DNA from: an uncultured Marinobacter sp.
GTDB lineage: Bacteria > Pseudomonadota > Gammaproteobacteria > Pseudomonadales > Oleiphilaceae
Direction: 5' to 3'
DNA length: 64,000 bases
Assembly: GCF_947259545.1 (NCBI RefSeq)
Contig: NZ_CAMYMK010000007.1
Span: 496,001 to 560,000 of the forward strand
Notes under the pieces: model-generated
What the model was told of the DNA's origin: nothing
Databases searched by the model: none
What the model saw: the letters and a program-made list of their open reading frames with translations, nothing else
Translations under genes and position numbers: made by a program
Shown: positions 15,409-26,673 of the stretch, one piece after another
Numbering within the stretch: position 1 is the first letter of the stretch
Layout: every line of letters begins with the position of its first letter

Positions 15409-15435
15409 TAAAGCTTTCGATTCAACCGCCGATAT
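15409..15435 (+). promoter_or_regulatory. Sigma-28 (FliA) promoter of flgM
   Basis: TAAA at 15409-15412, a 15-nt spacer, then GCCGATAT at 15428-15435. This matches the sigma-28 consensus TAAA-N15-GCCGATAA at all but one position. It lies 60 bp before flgM, which encodes the sigma-28 antagonist, so the loop is autoregulatory. Confidence 0.85.
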
Positions 15436-15495
15436 CCAAGTATAAAATTCGCGAACGCTGTCTCCGGACAGTCTTAAAGGTAAGCAGGTACCGAT

Positions 15496-15816
15496 ATGTC
15501 AGTTGACTTTAATGGAATTGGTCCCGGCCAGGTCAACACCCAGAGAACCACGGCCGACAAGTCTGGCTCCACGCAAAACACCCAGGCGCCAGAGCAGGCA
15601 AAAAGCCAGGCTCAGGGTGCGCGGGGGGAAAACGTTAACCTCAGCAGCCAGGCCAAGAACCTGAAACAGCTGGAACAGAAGCTGGGCGATTATCCGGAGA
15701 TGGATGACGGCCGCATTGAACAGATCCGTGCGGCTCTGGCCGATGGTTCATACAAGATTGATGCAGAAAAACTGGCCCAGAAAATGCTTGAGATGGATGA
15801 AAGCATTTTCGGGTGA
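15496..15816 (+). CDS. flgM: Anti-sigma-28 factor FlgM
   Basis: A 106-residue FlgM. The N-terminal half is polar and low in complexity, as expected of an intrinsically disordered, exportable protein. The C-terminal half (NVNLSSQAKNLKQLEQKL, then RIEQIRAALADGSYKIDAEKLAQKMLE) is the helical sigma-28-binding region. It holds FliA inactive until exported through the hook. A sigma-28 promoter lies 60 bp upstream. Confidence 0.95.
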   Translation: MSVDFNGIGPGQVNTQRTTADKSGSTQNTQAPEQAKSQAQGARGENVNLSSQAKNLKQLEQKLGDYPEMDDGRIEQIRAALADGSYKIDAEKLAQKMLEMDESIFG

Positions 15817-15823
15817 GTAGATC

Positions 15824-16294
15824 ATGGCCGCAATCGATGAACTGAAAGACCTTCTTTCCCAGGATATCCGCCAGCTGGAGTCACTGGCGGATATCCTGGA
15901 ACAGGAAAAATCCTGCCTCTCCTCTTCGGATGTGCAGGCACTGCAATCAATAATGACCGAGAAAAATACGATTCTCGATCAGGTTCGTGCACGCGCCAAA
16001 CAGAAGATCCACGTATTGGTTGCCATGGGCTACCGCCCCGAGGGTGGTGCACCTTCCCGCTTCATTCGAAGTGCGGGCTTATCCGATCTGGCTGAACTGT
16101 GGTCGCAAGCCAATGAGCGGTTGGCGGTCTGCCAGGAAATTAACCGTAACAACGGTCGCGTCATCAGTCATATGCAGAAACGCCTGTCACGCCTGACGGA
16201 CATCTTCCGCGGCGCCAGCGGCCAGCAAAAGCTTTATGGCGCCCATGGCGAACAGACCGGCAATTCCCAAAGAACCATCCTGGCCAGCGCCTGA
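15824..16294 (+). CDS. flgN: Flagellar export chaperone FlgN
   Basis: A 156-residue helical protein of the FlgN family, chaperone of hook-filament junction proteins FlgK and FlgL. It starts AAIDELKDLLSQDIRQLESL and has long amphipathic helices, with a Gln/Asn-rich tail. It follows flgM by 7 bp and is co-transcribed. The terminator-like hairpin at 16287 overlaps its stop codon. Confidence 0.9.
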   Translation: MAAIDELKDLLSQDIRQLESLADILEQEKSCLSSSDVQALQSIMTEKNTILDQVRARAKQKIHVLVAMGYRPEGGAPSRFIRSAGLSDLAELWSQANERLAVCQEINRNNGRVISHMQKRLSRLTDIFRGASGQQKLYGAHGEQTGNSQRTILASA

Positions 16295-16319
16295 TCCGCT
16301 AACAGGCGCCCGGGTTTTC
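16287..16319 (+). terminator. Probable terminator after flgMN
   Basis: Stem GCGCCTG/CAGGCGC (16287-16309, 9-nt loop), then CCGGGTTTTC, a modest T-rich tail. The left arm overlaps the last codons and stop of flgN. Confidence 0.6.
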
Positions 16320-16324
16320 TTTTG

Positions 16325-17065
16325 TCATCTTGTGTATACCGTCATCCGTGAATCCGGATCAAAGCGGATATCACTGATGCTGACGTTGCCAAGAGGAGGC
16401 GTGTGTCCACCGCTGACACGGATATTGTCCATGCGAATCTCTTCGATTCGTTCGGGGAATGCCAACGTCAGTCTGCCATCGTCATCCACGCGGTGACGAA
16501 CGCCATCATCGCGGTAATGCACCCCGGTTATTGTCAGATCGGAATCCAGGAAGTTCAGTACCGGTACAAAGATATGGGCCGTCAGCTTGATGCCTTCCAG
16601 CACATCGGGCTCCGCGTCGGCATCTCCTTGCTTCGGAACCATAGCACCAACCGCAGCAATACGGTCCACGAGTGTCTGATCCCCCTGCCCCGAAACCCTG
16701 GCCAGATCAGCATCGCTCAGCGGTGAAATGCCCTTGCCCTGTTGCATTAGTTCCGCTGACTCCGGAAGGGTATCCTGGGCAGCGCTTGCCGATGGACCGG
16801 CTGCAAAACTTACCAGGGGCTGCAGCGGCAAAGTCACCACGGTAAACAATGCGGCTGCATTGCGGTAACGAGACTGCTGCTTCAGAACCCTGAAAAGCTC
16901 ACGCTCGGTGATCCATCCGGCCTGAATCAGCGCCTCCCCGAGACGCTGACCGGTTTCCCGCTGTAAGCGCAACCCCTCTTCCAGCTGTTGGGAAGACAAA
17001 TACCCCCGATTAACGAGCAGTCGACCCAGCCTCGATTTTTCTTCAAATCCCTGACGGATATCCAC
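16325..17065 (-). CDS. MshEN-like domain protein with internal membrane segment and leader-like motif
   Basis: A 246-residue protein not assignable to one family. Residues about 5-65 (LGRLLVNRGYLSSQQLEEGL, then RLGEALIQAGWITERELF) match the N-terminal domain of type II secretion/MshE ATPases, which can bind cyclic-di-GMP; the ATPase is absent. A hydrophobic stretch near 69-90 ends SFAAG. Then ISPLSDADLARVSGQGD (113-129) resembles a C39 leader motif and the V-T-G-Q-A-G motif of DUF6160-type surface proteins, which the beta-rich C-terminus also recalls. I chose the GTG at 17065 because GGAGG lies 6 nt upstream; an ATG six codons earlier (17083) has none. It occupies the slot after flgN but on the opposite strand. 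Confidence 0.65.
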   Translation of the reverse strand: MDIRQGFEEKSRLGRLLVNRGYLSSQQLEEGLRLQRETGQRLGEALIQAGWITERELFRVLKQQSRYRNAAALFTVVTLPLQPLVSFAAGPSASAAQDTLPESAELMQQGKGISPLSDADLARVSGQGDQTLVDRIAAVGAMVPKQGDADAEPDVLEGIKLTAHIFVPVLNFLDSDLTITGVHYRDDGVRHRVDDDGRLTLAFPERIEEIRMDNIRVSGGHTPPLGNVSISDIRFDPDSRMTVYTR

Positions 17066-17264
17066 TTGCGCCCTCCATTCCATGAATGCTGCGGCCGTAC
17101 AACTCAGCGCGCCACGCCTTTGTTAAACAATCTTATGACAGGTTAGACGATCACTGTTCAATATGCATGAGGAATAGCCGTTACCTGCGGAATTTCTGTT
17201 AATATCCCGACAAACCCGTGTCTTCCGCTGCACCATTGCCAGCGTTATCGAAGGAGTTAACAAG

Positions 17265-17885
17265 GTGACCTCATCACGTACTGCCCACCATCTTTTACTG
17301 GTTTTGCTTTCCGCCCTACTGATCAGCTCGCCCGCTATGGCCGGCAGCGACACTTCAGAGCAAACACTGCCCCAGGTGCGCATGGAAACCAGCGAAGGTG
17401 TCATTGAGATCAGGCTGCGGCCGGACGTTGCCCCGGAAACCGTGGAGAACTTTCTCGATTATGTGGAAAGTGGTTTCTATCAGGGCACGGTCTTCCATCG
17501 GGTTATTCCCGGGTTCATGATTCAGGGCGGTGGTTTTGACGGTAACCTGAACCGCAAGGACACCAGCAGCCCGGTTCAGAACGAAGCCAGCCCCACGCTC
17601 AAAAACCTTCGGGGCACCATTGCCATGGCACGGACCGGCCAGCCCCACTCGGCCACCTCCCAGTTCTTTATCAATGTGGTCGACAACCCCTATCTGAACG
17701 CGTCCGACAACCCCCAAAAATGGGGCTATGCGGTGTTTGGCAAAGTGACCGAAGGCATGGGCGTGGTGGATGCCATTGCCCGCAAGAAAACCGGCTACTC
17801 CGGCGGCATGGGCGATGTTCCAGTTGACCCCATTACCATTCGGAACATCACCGTCATCAATAACGGCGACGCATCCGGGAAGTAA
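17265..17885 (+). CDS. Exported cyclophilin-type peptidyl-prolyl isomerase
   Basis: A 206-residue cyclophilin with a signal peptide (about 1-26, ending AMA), so likely a periplasmic PpiA-like foldase. The active-site segment is FHRVIPGFMIQGG, followed by GTIAMART and SATSQFFINVVDN. GTG start at 17265 with AAGGAG 8 nt upstream. The TAA stop shares one base with the ATG of mnmC. Confidence 0.92.
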   Translation: MTSSRTAHHLLLVLLSALLISSPAMAGSDTSEQTLPQVRMETSEGVIEIRLRPDVAPETVENFLDYVESGFYQGTVFHRVIPGFMIQGGGFDGNLNRKDTSSPVQNEASPTLKNLRGTIAMARTGQPHSATSQFFINVVDNPYLNASDNPQKWGYAVFGKVTEGMGVVDAIARKKTGYSGGMGDVPVDPITIRNITVINNGDASGK

Positions 17886-19792
17886 TGACCGAAGTGACGG
17901 CGCCGGCCATAGAGCCGGCTGACATTCTCTGGCAAGACGGAGTGCCGGAATCAAGACTGTTCGGTGATGTCTACTTCAACCGTGACAACGGTCTGGAAGA
18001 AACCAGGTATGTGTTTATCAGGCCCAATCGGTTATCCGAGCGCTTCGCCAGGCTGCCGGACAATTCGGCGTTTGTGATTGCGGAGTCCGGCTTTGGCACC
18101 GGTCTGAATTTCCTTGCTGCCTGGCAGTCCTGGCGGAACAGCCCCGCCAGCCACCGCACCACCCTGCATTTTGTCTCCGCCGAACGCTACCCTCTGAGCA
18201 AAGATGACCTGGCGCGTGCACTGACACTCTGGCCGGAGCTGCAAGAACTCGGTGATGAACTGATCCAACACTATCCGCCGCTGGTAAGAGGCGTTCACCG
18301 TGTGCTGCTCGACGGTGGGCGGGTCCGGCTAACCCTGTATTTTGGTGACGTACTCGACGCGTGGCGGGAGCTGGAGTTCGCTGCCGATGCCTGGTTCCTG
18401 GACGGCTTCGCCCCTTCCCTGAACCCGGGCATGTGGCTGGATGATGCTATTCACCAGATCCGTCGCCATAGCAAACCCGGAACCACCCTGTCCACCTTCA
18501 CTGCCGTCGGTCGCATTCGTCGAGCCCTGGCAGATACGGGCTTTACGATGACCAAGGTGGCCGGGTTTGGGCGCAAGCGGGACATGCTCGCCGGCATGAT
18601 CCCGGAATCCGCCTCTGGAACCCCGGAAGCGGGTAGCGAAAAGCCCGGCTCAGTGGCCATTATCGGTGCAGGCATCGCCGGTAGCTTGCTGGCTCACAAC
18701 CTTGCGAAGCGTGGCGTGCAAGTCACACTGGTAGACGGGGCCAGGGATGCAGGTACCGCGGCGTCCGGCAACCTGCAAGGCGCGCTTTACGTGAAACTTG
18801 GGGTGGAGTTCAATGCCCAGACACAGCTGGCGCTGTCTTCACTCCTGTTCAGCCAGCGTTTCTACGAACCCTTCCGGAATAGTGGCTGGCATCCCACCGG
18901 TCTGCTGCAAATGGCCTGGGGCCCTCAGGAACGACAACGCCAGGAACGTTTTCTGGGCCGTAACCAATACCCTCCAGAGATTCTGGCGCCCGTGGATACG
19001 GACGAAGCCCGCAGACTGACCGGTACGCCTGTTGAAACCGGCGGCCTCTGGTACACCCATAGCGGTTGGCTTGAGCCGGCCGCGCTCTGCAAGACCCTGG
19101 CAAACCATCCCAATATCCAGCGCTGCTTCGGCATGGAGGTTCAGGAACTGGTGACACGGGACGGTCAGTGGATCATCAAAGGCGCCGGGGGTGACATCCA
19201 GGTCGACAGGGTCGTTCTCTGCTCAGGGCACAGGACACCGGAGCTTGTGCCACCTGAAGGCATGGGCGGTGCTTTCCGTTTCAAGGCAATAAGGGGCCAG
19301 GTCAGCCATCTGCCGGAAGAACGTATCCATGCTCCGAAGGCGGTGATTTGTGGCCCCCGCTACCTCAACCCCGCCCACAATGGACTCTGCGTGACAGGCG
19401 CCACCTTTGATCTCCATGATCTGTCGCCCAGGGAAAGCCGCACCAGCCACCGTGAAAACCTGACCGAACTGACCACCATGCTTCCCGGACTCTGGAAAAA
19501 AGAGCCACCAACCGACTCAGAAACGGAAATGCTTGAGGGCCGTGTCGGATTTCGCTGTACTACCCATGATTACCAACCCGTGGCCGGGAGTCTGAACAAC
19601 CTCGAAAGTAATAAGCTCGACGGACTCTTCCTGTTCACCGGTCTGGGCAGTAAAGGACTGACTTACGCCCCGTTGCTGGCCGAGTTTCTTGCGGATAAGC
19701 TTACCGGTCAGCCAGTGTGTCTGCCTCATTCGCTGGCAAAGCGGGTGGACCCGCATCGATGCTACAAAAGGGAAGATGCTAAAGCTTCATGA
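17885..19792 (+). CDS. mnmC: Bifunctional tRNA wobble-uridine methyltransferase/FAD oxidoreductase MnmC
   Basis: MnmC finishes mnm5s2U at tRNA wobble position 34: the FAD half removes carboxymethyl from cmnm5U and the methyltransferase half methylates nm5U. The 635-residue protein has the MnmD part first (IAESGFGTGLNFLAAW as SAM loop, WFLDGFAPSLNPGMW) and a DAO-type oxidoreductase from about 258 (AIIGAGIAGSLLAHNL), ending LFTGLGSKGLTYAPLLAEFL. Length fits the fused enterobacterial/Pseudomonas form. Its ATG overlaps the cyclophilin stop by 1 bp. Confidence 0.96.
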   Translation: MTEVTAPAIEPADILWQDGVPESRLFGDVYFNRDNGLEETRYVFIRPNRLSERFARLPDNSAFVIAESGFGTGLNFLAAWQSWRNSPASHRTTLHFVSAERYPLSKDDLARALTLWPELQELGDELIQHYPPLVRGVHRVLLDGGRVRLTLYFGDVLDAWRELEFAADAWFLDGFAPSLNPGMWLDDAIHQIRRHSKPGTTLSTFTAVGRIRRALADTGFTMTKVAGFGRKRDMLAGMIPESASGTPEAGSEKPGSVAIIGAGIAGSLLAHNLAKRGVQVTLVDGARDAGTAASGNLQGALYVKLGVEFNAQTQLALSSLLFSQRFYEPFRNSGWHPTGLLQMAWGPQERQRQERFLGRNQYPPEILAPVDTDEARRLTGTPVETGGLWYTHSGWLEPAALCKTLANHPNIQRCFGMEVQELVTRDGQWIIKGAGGDIQVDRVVLCSGHRTPELVPPEGMGGAFRFKAIRGQVSHLPEERIHAPKAVICGPRYLNPAHNGLCVTGATFDLHDLSPRESRTSHRENLTELTTMLPGLWKKEPPTDSETEMLEGRVGFRCTTHDYQPVAGSLNNLESNKLDGLFLFTGLGSKGLTYAPLLAEFLADKLTGQPVCLPHSLAKRVDPHRCYKREDAKAS

Positions 19793-19857
19793 CGAGCTTA
19801 AGATTTCTCAACGAAGGCCGATAACTGTTTAAAGGGCGTTATACCCCGGAGATATTC

Positions 19858-20493
19858 ATGGCCATTTTTGTCAGTGAACCCGGCAGACCTGTCGGAACCC
19901 GCCTACCGGAAATATTCCGGGGGCGGCGCGTGGGCAACGTCACCGAAATGACCGAATCCCATGCCATCAACACCGGGCACAGTGAAGTCACAGACGCGGA
20001 ATTCCAGCAGGCCAGTTACGCTTCCGGCCTTCACCGGGCCATGGAAGAGTATGGCTCCGCCGCATACGACGAACCCAGGGAGCAGCGCAGTTATCTCCCG
20101 GTCTCAACTATCTGTACGCCGGCACTCTATTCACTGCCGGCAACCGCCACCCTCTCCGAAGCCCTGACAATGATGGATGATCATGGGGTTCACCATCTGG
20201 TCATCACCTCTCAGGAGAACGTTGCCGGGCTCATCGACCTGCGCTGGCTGCTGGCCTGGCTGCACGAGAACAATGCCAATGCGATGAGTCACAGCATGAT
20301 TCACATCGAACTGCCGGCCTTTCTGACGGCTTCCCCCGAAACCGACGCCCATCAGCTGGCCCGACTGATGTTAGCGCATCAGCTCAACGCAGCTCTGGTG
20401 GTCGACAAATACGGCGCCCCCGCTGGCATTGTGACCAGCACCGACTATCTCAAGCTTTACGCCAACGCCGGTCGCCAGCAGGGCACGGTTTAA
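19858..20493 (+). CDS. CBS-domain pair protein
   Basis: A 211-residue protein with a polar N-terminal 80 residues and two CBS motifs: STICTPALYSLPATATLSEA...VAGLIDLRWLL (about 82-135) and LTASPETDAHQLARLM...PAGIVTSTDYLKL (about 158-205). CBS pairs sense adenine nucleotides; no effector domain is seen, so the partner is unknown. Its stop overlaps that of the convergent large lipoprotein in a TTAA tetramer. Confidence 0.85.
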   Translation: MAIFVSEPGRPVGTRLPEIFRGRRVGNVTEMTESHAINTGHSEVTDAEFQQASYASGLHRAMEEYGSAAYDEPREQRSYLPVSTICTPALYSLPATATLSEALTMMDDHGVHHLVITSQENVAGLIDLRWLLAWLHENNANAMSHSMIHIELPAFLTASPETDAHQLARLMLAHQLNAALVVDKYGAPAGIVTSTDYLKLYANAGRQQGTV

Positions 20494-23231
20494 TTCAGCC
20501 GCACACCTTCACCCGAGAACAGAATGGCTTTCCATTCATTCTCAGCCCCCACTGTCTCCCGTACCAAAGTGACAATCTCGTCATCCCGGTAGTTGGCCAG
20601 GGCGGTAATGTTCGCGCCATCGAGGCCCGGCTGAACCCGCCAGATATCCCACCCGTCGGATTCTTCATCGCCGCTGGCCTCGGAGCCTGCCGTGGATATC
20701 CGCGCGATAATGGGCTGCTGTATGCCACTGTCCACCGCATCGTCGGCAAAGGCCCCGGTAGTGGCGCCTGCTGCAATCAGATCATCATCAAACGCCAGTA
20801 ATGCGGCAAAGGCCTCTTTACCGGTGCGGGCCTCATCCGCGTAGGAAAACGCAAAATTCACGTCACCGGAAGAAGAATAACCGAATACGAAGCCGGTGGT
20901 ACCGGCCACCGGCTCACTGTTAAGGCTCTTCGTGTCAGCGGTGTCTTCAATGGCGTACAAGCGATCACTGTTCCCCAGCAACCAAAGGTTGTTGAGGTCA
21001 CTAAGACCATCCACCACTGCCTCATTGCCGTCGGTCCCGCGCTGATACACATTGATGGTGCTGTCAGCGCCGGAGGCATTAAAGAAAAACGCGTCTGAAG
21101 AACCGGCACTGTTCTGGGTCGCGACCGCCCCCGCTGTCGCACCAAACAGGTAGGGGCTGGCGCTCACCGTACTGCCGGATACCACGGCCTCATCCTGGCT
21201 GGAACCGATCTGCCGCGTCCAGGCGAGTCCGGGGACCTGGTTATCACCGTCGGTTTCGGTATCGATCCGCTGCAGGAAGCTGTCTATTCCGCCGGCCCGG
21301 GTCTCACCCGGCCATCGCCCTCTGGTTTCCCCGGCAATCACCACAAATCCGTTATCCGGGTTGATGCCGACCCACCGGGGTACGTCATCCGCTGACGTGC
21401 CCGAGCGCAAGGTCCAAACTTCCGAGTACTCATTGCCTTCGGTTGCGGCCGAGTCGAACCAGTAAAGGCTGGTCACGACATCCTTTCCTCCAAGGGAGCT
21501 GTGACCGGGTATGTCAACGTCAGTAGCAAAGGCCACTGCAAACTCAAAACGATCCACCCGAGTGCTGCCCCGGGTCACCTGACGCCGGGCAAAGTAAATG
21601 ACGGGTTGAGGTTTGTTCAGCGCCGTCGCACCATCTGTTACCGCCACTTCCTGCAATAACACTCCCTTCTGATCAAAAATACGCACCAACACCTGGTCAT
21701 TATTGAGGTCATCATACCCGGCGACATACAACCGCCCCTGATGGCCCACAGCAATATCGGTCGGGATGAAATCATCCACATCATTGAAAATCAGCGGCGC
21801 GACCAGTTCATTGAAGTTGATTCGAATTTCACCGCCCTCTGCAAACCCGGCAAATCCAGGTCTCCCTGCCTGGTAATCCTGGTCAACACCAAGCAACAGG
21901 AAACGGTCATCCATGCCGGCATTGCTGTAACCCTCATCGGGAACCGTCACCCGGAAGCGAACCCTTGCCACACCTTCCGGGAACTGGAGAATGTCGTTAT
22001 CCTGCCATTCACCGTTGCCATCCAGGGTCTGGATAACGTATTCCCCAGCCTTGGCAAGTGAGTCCTCGGTCTCCCCTAGCCTGGCCTGAACGGTTCCGTC
22101 CCGATCACCAGAGAGAACGGCCACGTACTGACGTTCGGTTCCCACACTGAGGGCATCTCGCTGACGACCGCCAACGGTCTCCAGGCGCACCAGCGGTTCG
22201 TTGTCATCGATCGTTAGCGAGACTTTCATTCCACTGTCCGATGGCCCCAGAGCCGCAAGGCCGCTACGTATTTCAGTCAGGGTCAACTGCAGTGATTCAG
22301 AAGGTTCCGGCAGGGTGTCATCCACCACTTCCAGACGGATGTAACACTCGGTGATGCCGGGTTCCAGTGTAATGACGCCCTTTGAGTAGAAGCCATTCTC
22401 GTCCTGCTGGTAATTCAGGTAGTCGGGTACCGGCAGCGCCCCTTCACTGCCGCTACCCAGGGCCACTATATCCCTGCCAATGACCGCTTCATCGTGATTG
22501 GCATCGCCCTCTTCGCAGCGCTGATGGTCGGGGTCAATCCCCTGGTCACAAACAGAGGGATCAAAATCGGAGGAAAGCTCGAACGCCACAGCAACGCGGG
22601 TGACCGATGGTTGATCCAGCAGGACTCTGACCAACACGGGCTGGGTGTCCGTGGTACGGTCCTCGGTCCCCGTTACAATGCCGTCACTGTCGAAAAGATT
22701 CGCGGTGTAAGTGTGTGAGCCAGTGTCACCCAACTCTGGCGCCTCGCACCGGTTATCGCTGGCTTCCGGGCTGTCTGAGGCCTGGCCTTCAGCGAACGTG
22801 TCTGCATCCAGGGATAACGGGTTCCGTTTCACCTCAATATCGAACGGCTGAATTCCCGCCCTTTCGCCATCAGTGGTAATCAGATTGATGTCTTCAATCT
22901 TGCCCAGGTCCGCGTCACCACGGTTACCGCCACTCAATCCGGGCACACCGCGTATGATAATGCCTGGGCGGGCCTTGTTGCTGGTCTCCTCCAGCGCCAG
23001 CCAGGACGGCGTATTGGTCAGTGAAAAGTCCAGTATCCGCTCACCACCGTAAGCCCCGAAATTATAGTAATACTCGACTCCAAGGTAGGCTTCCGTGGGG
23101 GGCACACCCAGCACGGTAGGATCATCGGAGCTCTTTTCGGTTTTGCATCCGGTAGTGACCAATGCCAGGACCAGCAACAGACCATAGCATCTGACCAGGG
23201 AAGCAAGGCGGGTTAGCGATTCGGCGCGCAT
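20490..23231 (-). CDS. Large secreted lipoprotein with Calx-beta-like domain
   Basis: A 913-residue lipoprotein of unknown function. The signal sequence ends LALVTTGC with the lipidated Cys29. Next comes a putative Ig/cadherin-like module (LGVEYYYNFG...TPSWLALEE). A Calx-beta-like domain at about 185-345 has the typical ending LPEPSESLQLTLTEI and LTIDDNEP. The C-terminal half (about 490-913) consists of repeated beta segments such as PTDIAVGHQGRLYVAGYDD and WVGINPDNGFVVIAGE, consistent with a beta-propeller of the SBBP/NHL sort. The composition is Asp-rich and acidic, fitting a calcium-binding, salt-adapted surface protein. It is monocistronic. Confidence 0.75.
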   Translation of the reverse strand: MRAESLTRLASLVRCYGLLLVLALVTTGCKTEKSSDDPTVLGVPPTEAYLGVEYYYNFGAYGGERILDFSLTNTPSWLALEETSNKARPGIIIRGVPGLSGGNRGDADLGKIEDINLITTDGERAGIQPFDIEVKRNPLSLDADTFAEGQASDSPEASDNRCEAPELGDTGSHTYTANLFDSDGIVTGTEDRTTDTQPVLVRVLLDQPSVTRVAVAFELSSDFDPSVCDQGIDPDHQRCEEGDANHDEAVIGRDIVALGSGSEGALPVPDYLNYQQDENGFYSKGVITLEPGITECYIRLEVVDDTLPEPSESLQLTLTEIRSGLAALGPSDSGMKVSLTIDDNEPLVRLETVGGRQRDALSVGTERQYVAVLSGDRDGTVQARLGETEDSLAKAGEYVIQTLDGNGEWQDNDILQFPEGVARVRFRVTVPDEGYSNAGMDDRFLLLGVDQDYQAGRPGFAGFAEGGEIRINFNELVAPLIFNDVDDFIPTDIAVGHQGRLYVAGYDDLNNDQVLVRIFDQKGVLLQEVAVTDGATALNKPQPVIYFARRQVTRGSTRVDRFEFAVAFATDVDIPGHSSLGGKDVVTSLYWFDSAATEGNEYSEVWTLRSGTSADDVPRWVGINPDNGFVVIAGETRGRWPGETRAGGIDSFLQRIDTETDGDNQVPGLAWTRQIGSSQDEAVVSGSTVSASPYLFGATAGAVATQNSAGSSDAFFFNASGADSTINVYQRGTDGNEAVVDGLSDLNNLWLLGNSDRLYAIEDTADTKSLNSEPVAGTTGFVFGYSSSGDVNFAFSYADEARTGKEAFAALLAFDDDLIAAGATTGAFADDAVDSGIQQPIIARISTAGSEASGDEESDGWDIWRVQPGLDGANITALANYRDDEIVTLVRETVGAENEWKAILFSGEGVRLN

Positions 23232-23365
23232 GGAAAAGTCCGTTTCAAAGCGTTGTTATTATGGGTGCTCAGGCAGGACAACCGGTCCGCTTTACACACC
23301 GTTACAGAACAACGCCATGGTAATCAATTTGTACACGGGGGGATCTGCGCGAGTTCTCAGATTCA

Positions 23366-23397
23366 CAGGCCGGAGTCCTGTTAAGGATCCCGGCCTG
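23366..23397 (-). terminator. Possible hairpin terminator after ligA
   Basis: Inverted repeat CAGGCCGG/CCGGCCTG with a 16-nt loop, starting a few bases past the ligA stop. There is no T-run after it on the minus strand, so termination is uncertain. Confidence 0.35.
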
Positions 23398-23402
23398 ATT
23401 GG

Positions 23403-25505
<2,103 letters not shown>

Positions 25506-26537
25506 TCAGTGCCGGGGCGACCGTTGCTTGCGCTCAAACTCACGGATGCGCTGACGGCAATGCTCGATGGTTTGCGGTGTCATCACACTGCGCCGCTCGT
25601 CTTTCAGCTCTCCGCCCATATTACGAACCACACACTGAGCGGTTTCGAGCATGAACTCGAAAGCCTGGAGGGCGTTGGATGGCCCCGGCATGCTCATGAA
25701 AAAGCTGATGCCCGGTGTCGACAGAGTCGGCATGTCCTGCGGACGGAAGGTTCCCGGTTCTACGGCACTGGCCACGCTGAACTGGACCGGACTGGTGGTA
25801 TCTGATTCCTCGTGGCGGTGGTAGATATCCATGTCGCCGTATTCCAGGCCACAGGCCTCAAACAGCTCTTTCAGAACACTGCCTTTGAAATCCTCACCGT
25901 TACGCGCCAGCACGTTGATGACAACAACCTCTCTGGCTTCCGGGCGGTTGGCGCCCGCCAGCGGTTGACCGGAACGCTTCGGTGATTGATCACGCCGTGC
26001 GGTGTCCTCCTGGACTTCGCTGGTCACCGTTGGAGGTGGTGTCGAAGCCGGTGGCTCCACTTGCTCCGCCGGCTGCGGCTCACTGACGATCCCTTCATCA
26101 GGCTCGGGCTCGTCGTCATTTGCGCCCCAGCCAGTATCAGGGGCTTCATAATCGTCCCAGGCATCAGTCTGGAAGGTTGTGTCGCTTTCCCCGGATTCCG
26201 GTTGTGACGGCTCTTCTTCAGCCACCGCCGATTTCGCCTCGTCACTGATAATCGGACGCGTTGGCTTCTGAACCGGATTGCCAAAGCGGCTGGGACGCTC
26301 CCGCTTCAGATAACCCCGCTCTTCAAGCGTGTCCCTGGAGATTGTCCGTGCCCCACCGTTCGGTAGCTCCGGATTGTATTCCTCGTCCAGGGGCGATTCA
26401 TCCAGGTCATTGGCCCCCATTCCTGATGAAATCGCGATGGATTCCTTGCGTGCCCGGCGCATTCGACGAAAACCGTCGATGACAATGCCGATGATAACCA
26501 GGGTACCTATGGCAATTAACCATTCCCTTAGTGACAT
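25506..26537 (-). CDS. zipA: Cell division protein ZipA
   Basis: ZipA tethers FtsZ to the inner membrane at the division site. The 343-residue protein has one N-terminal membrane helix (REWLIAIGTLVIIGIVIDGF), a charged segment, a Pro/Glu/Ser-rich linker to about 205, and a C-terminal FtsZ-binding domain (VVINVLARNGEDFKGSVL...MSMPGPSNALQAFEFMLE). Length typical. Between smc and ligA on the minus strand. Confidence 0.95.
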   Translation of the reverse strand: MSLREWLIAIGTLVIIGIVIDGFRRMRRARKESIAISSGMGANDLDESPLDEEYNPELPNGGARTISRDTLEERGYLKRERPSRFGNPVQKPTRPIISDEAKSAVAEEEPSQPESGESDTTFQTDAWDDYEAPDTGWGANDDEPEPDEGIVSEPQPAEQVEPPASTPPPTVTSEVQEDTARRDQSPKRSGQPLAGANRPEAREVVVINVLARNGEDFKGSVLKELFEACGLEYGDMDIYHRHEESDTTSPVQFSVASAVEPGTFRPQDMPTLSTPGISFFMSMPGPSNALQAFEFMLETAQCVVRNMGGELKDERRSVMTPQTIEHCRQRIREFERKQRSPRH

Positions 26538-26673
26538 AGTGATGCTGTCCTGTTTGCAGATCGGATATCGTTGCTACTCTAAGAAAAGCCTGTAATGAAT
26601 ACAACGCACAGGCGGGCCATATGGCCTTTTTGTCATCTTTGACGGCATTCTGAACACCCTGACAACGGGTGCC

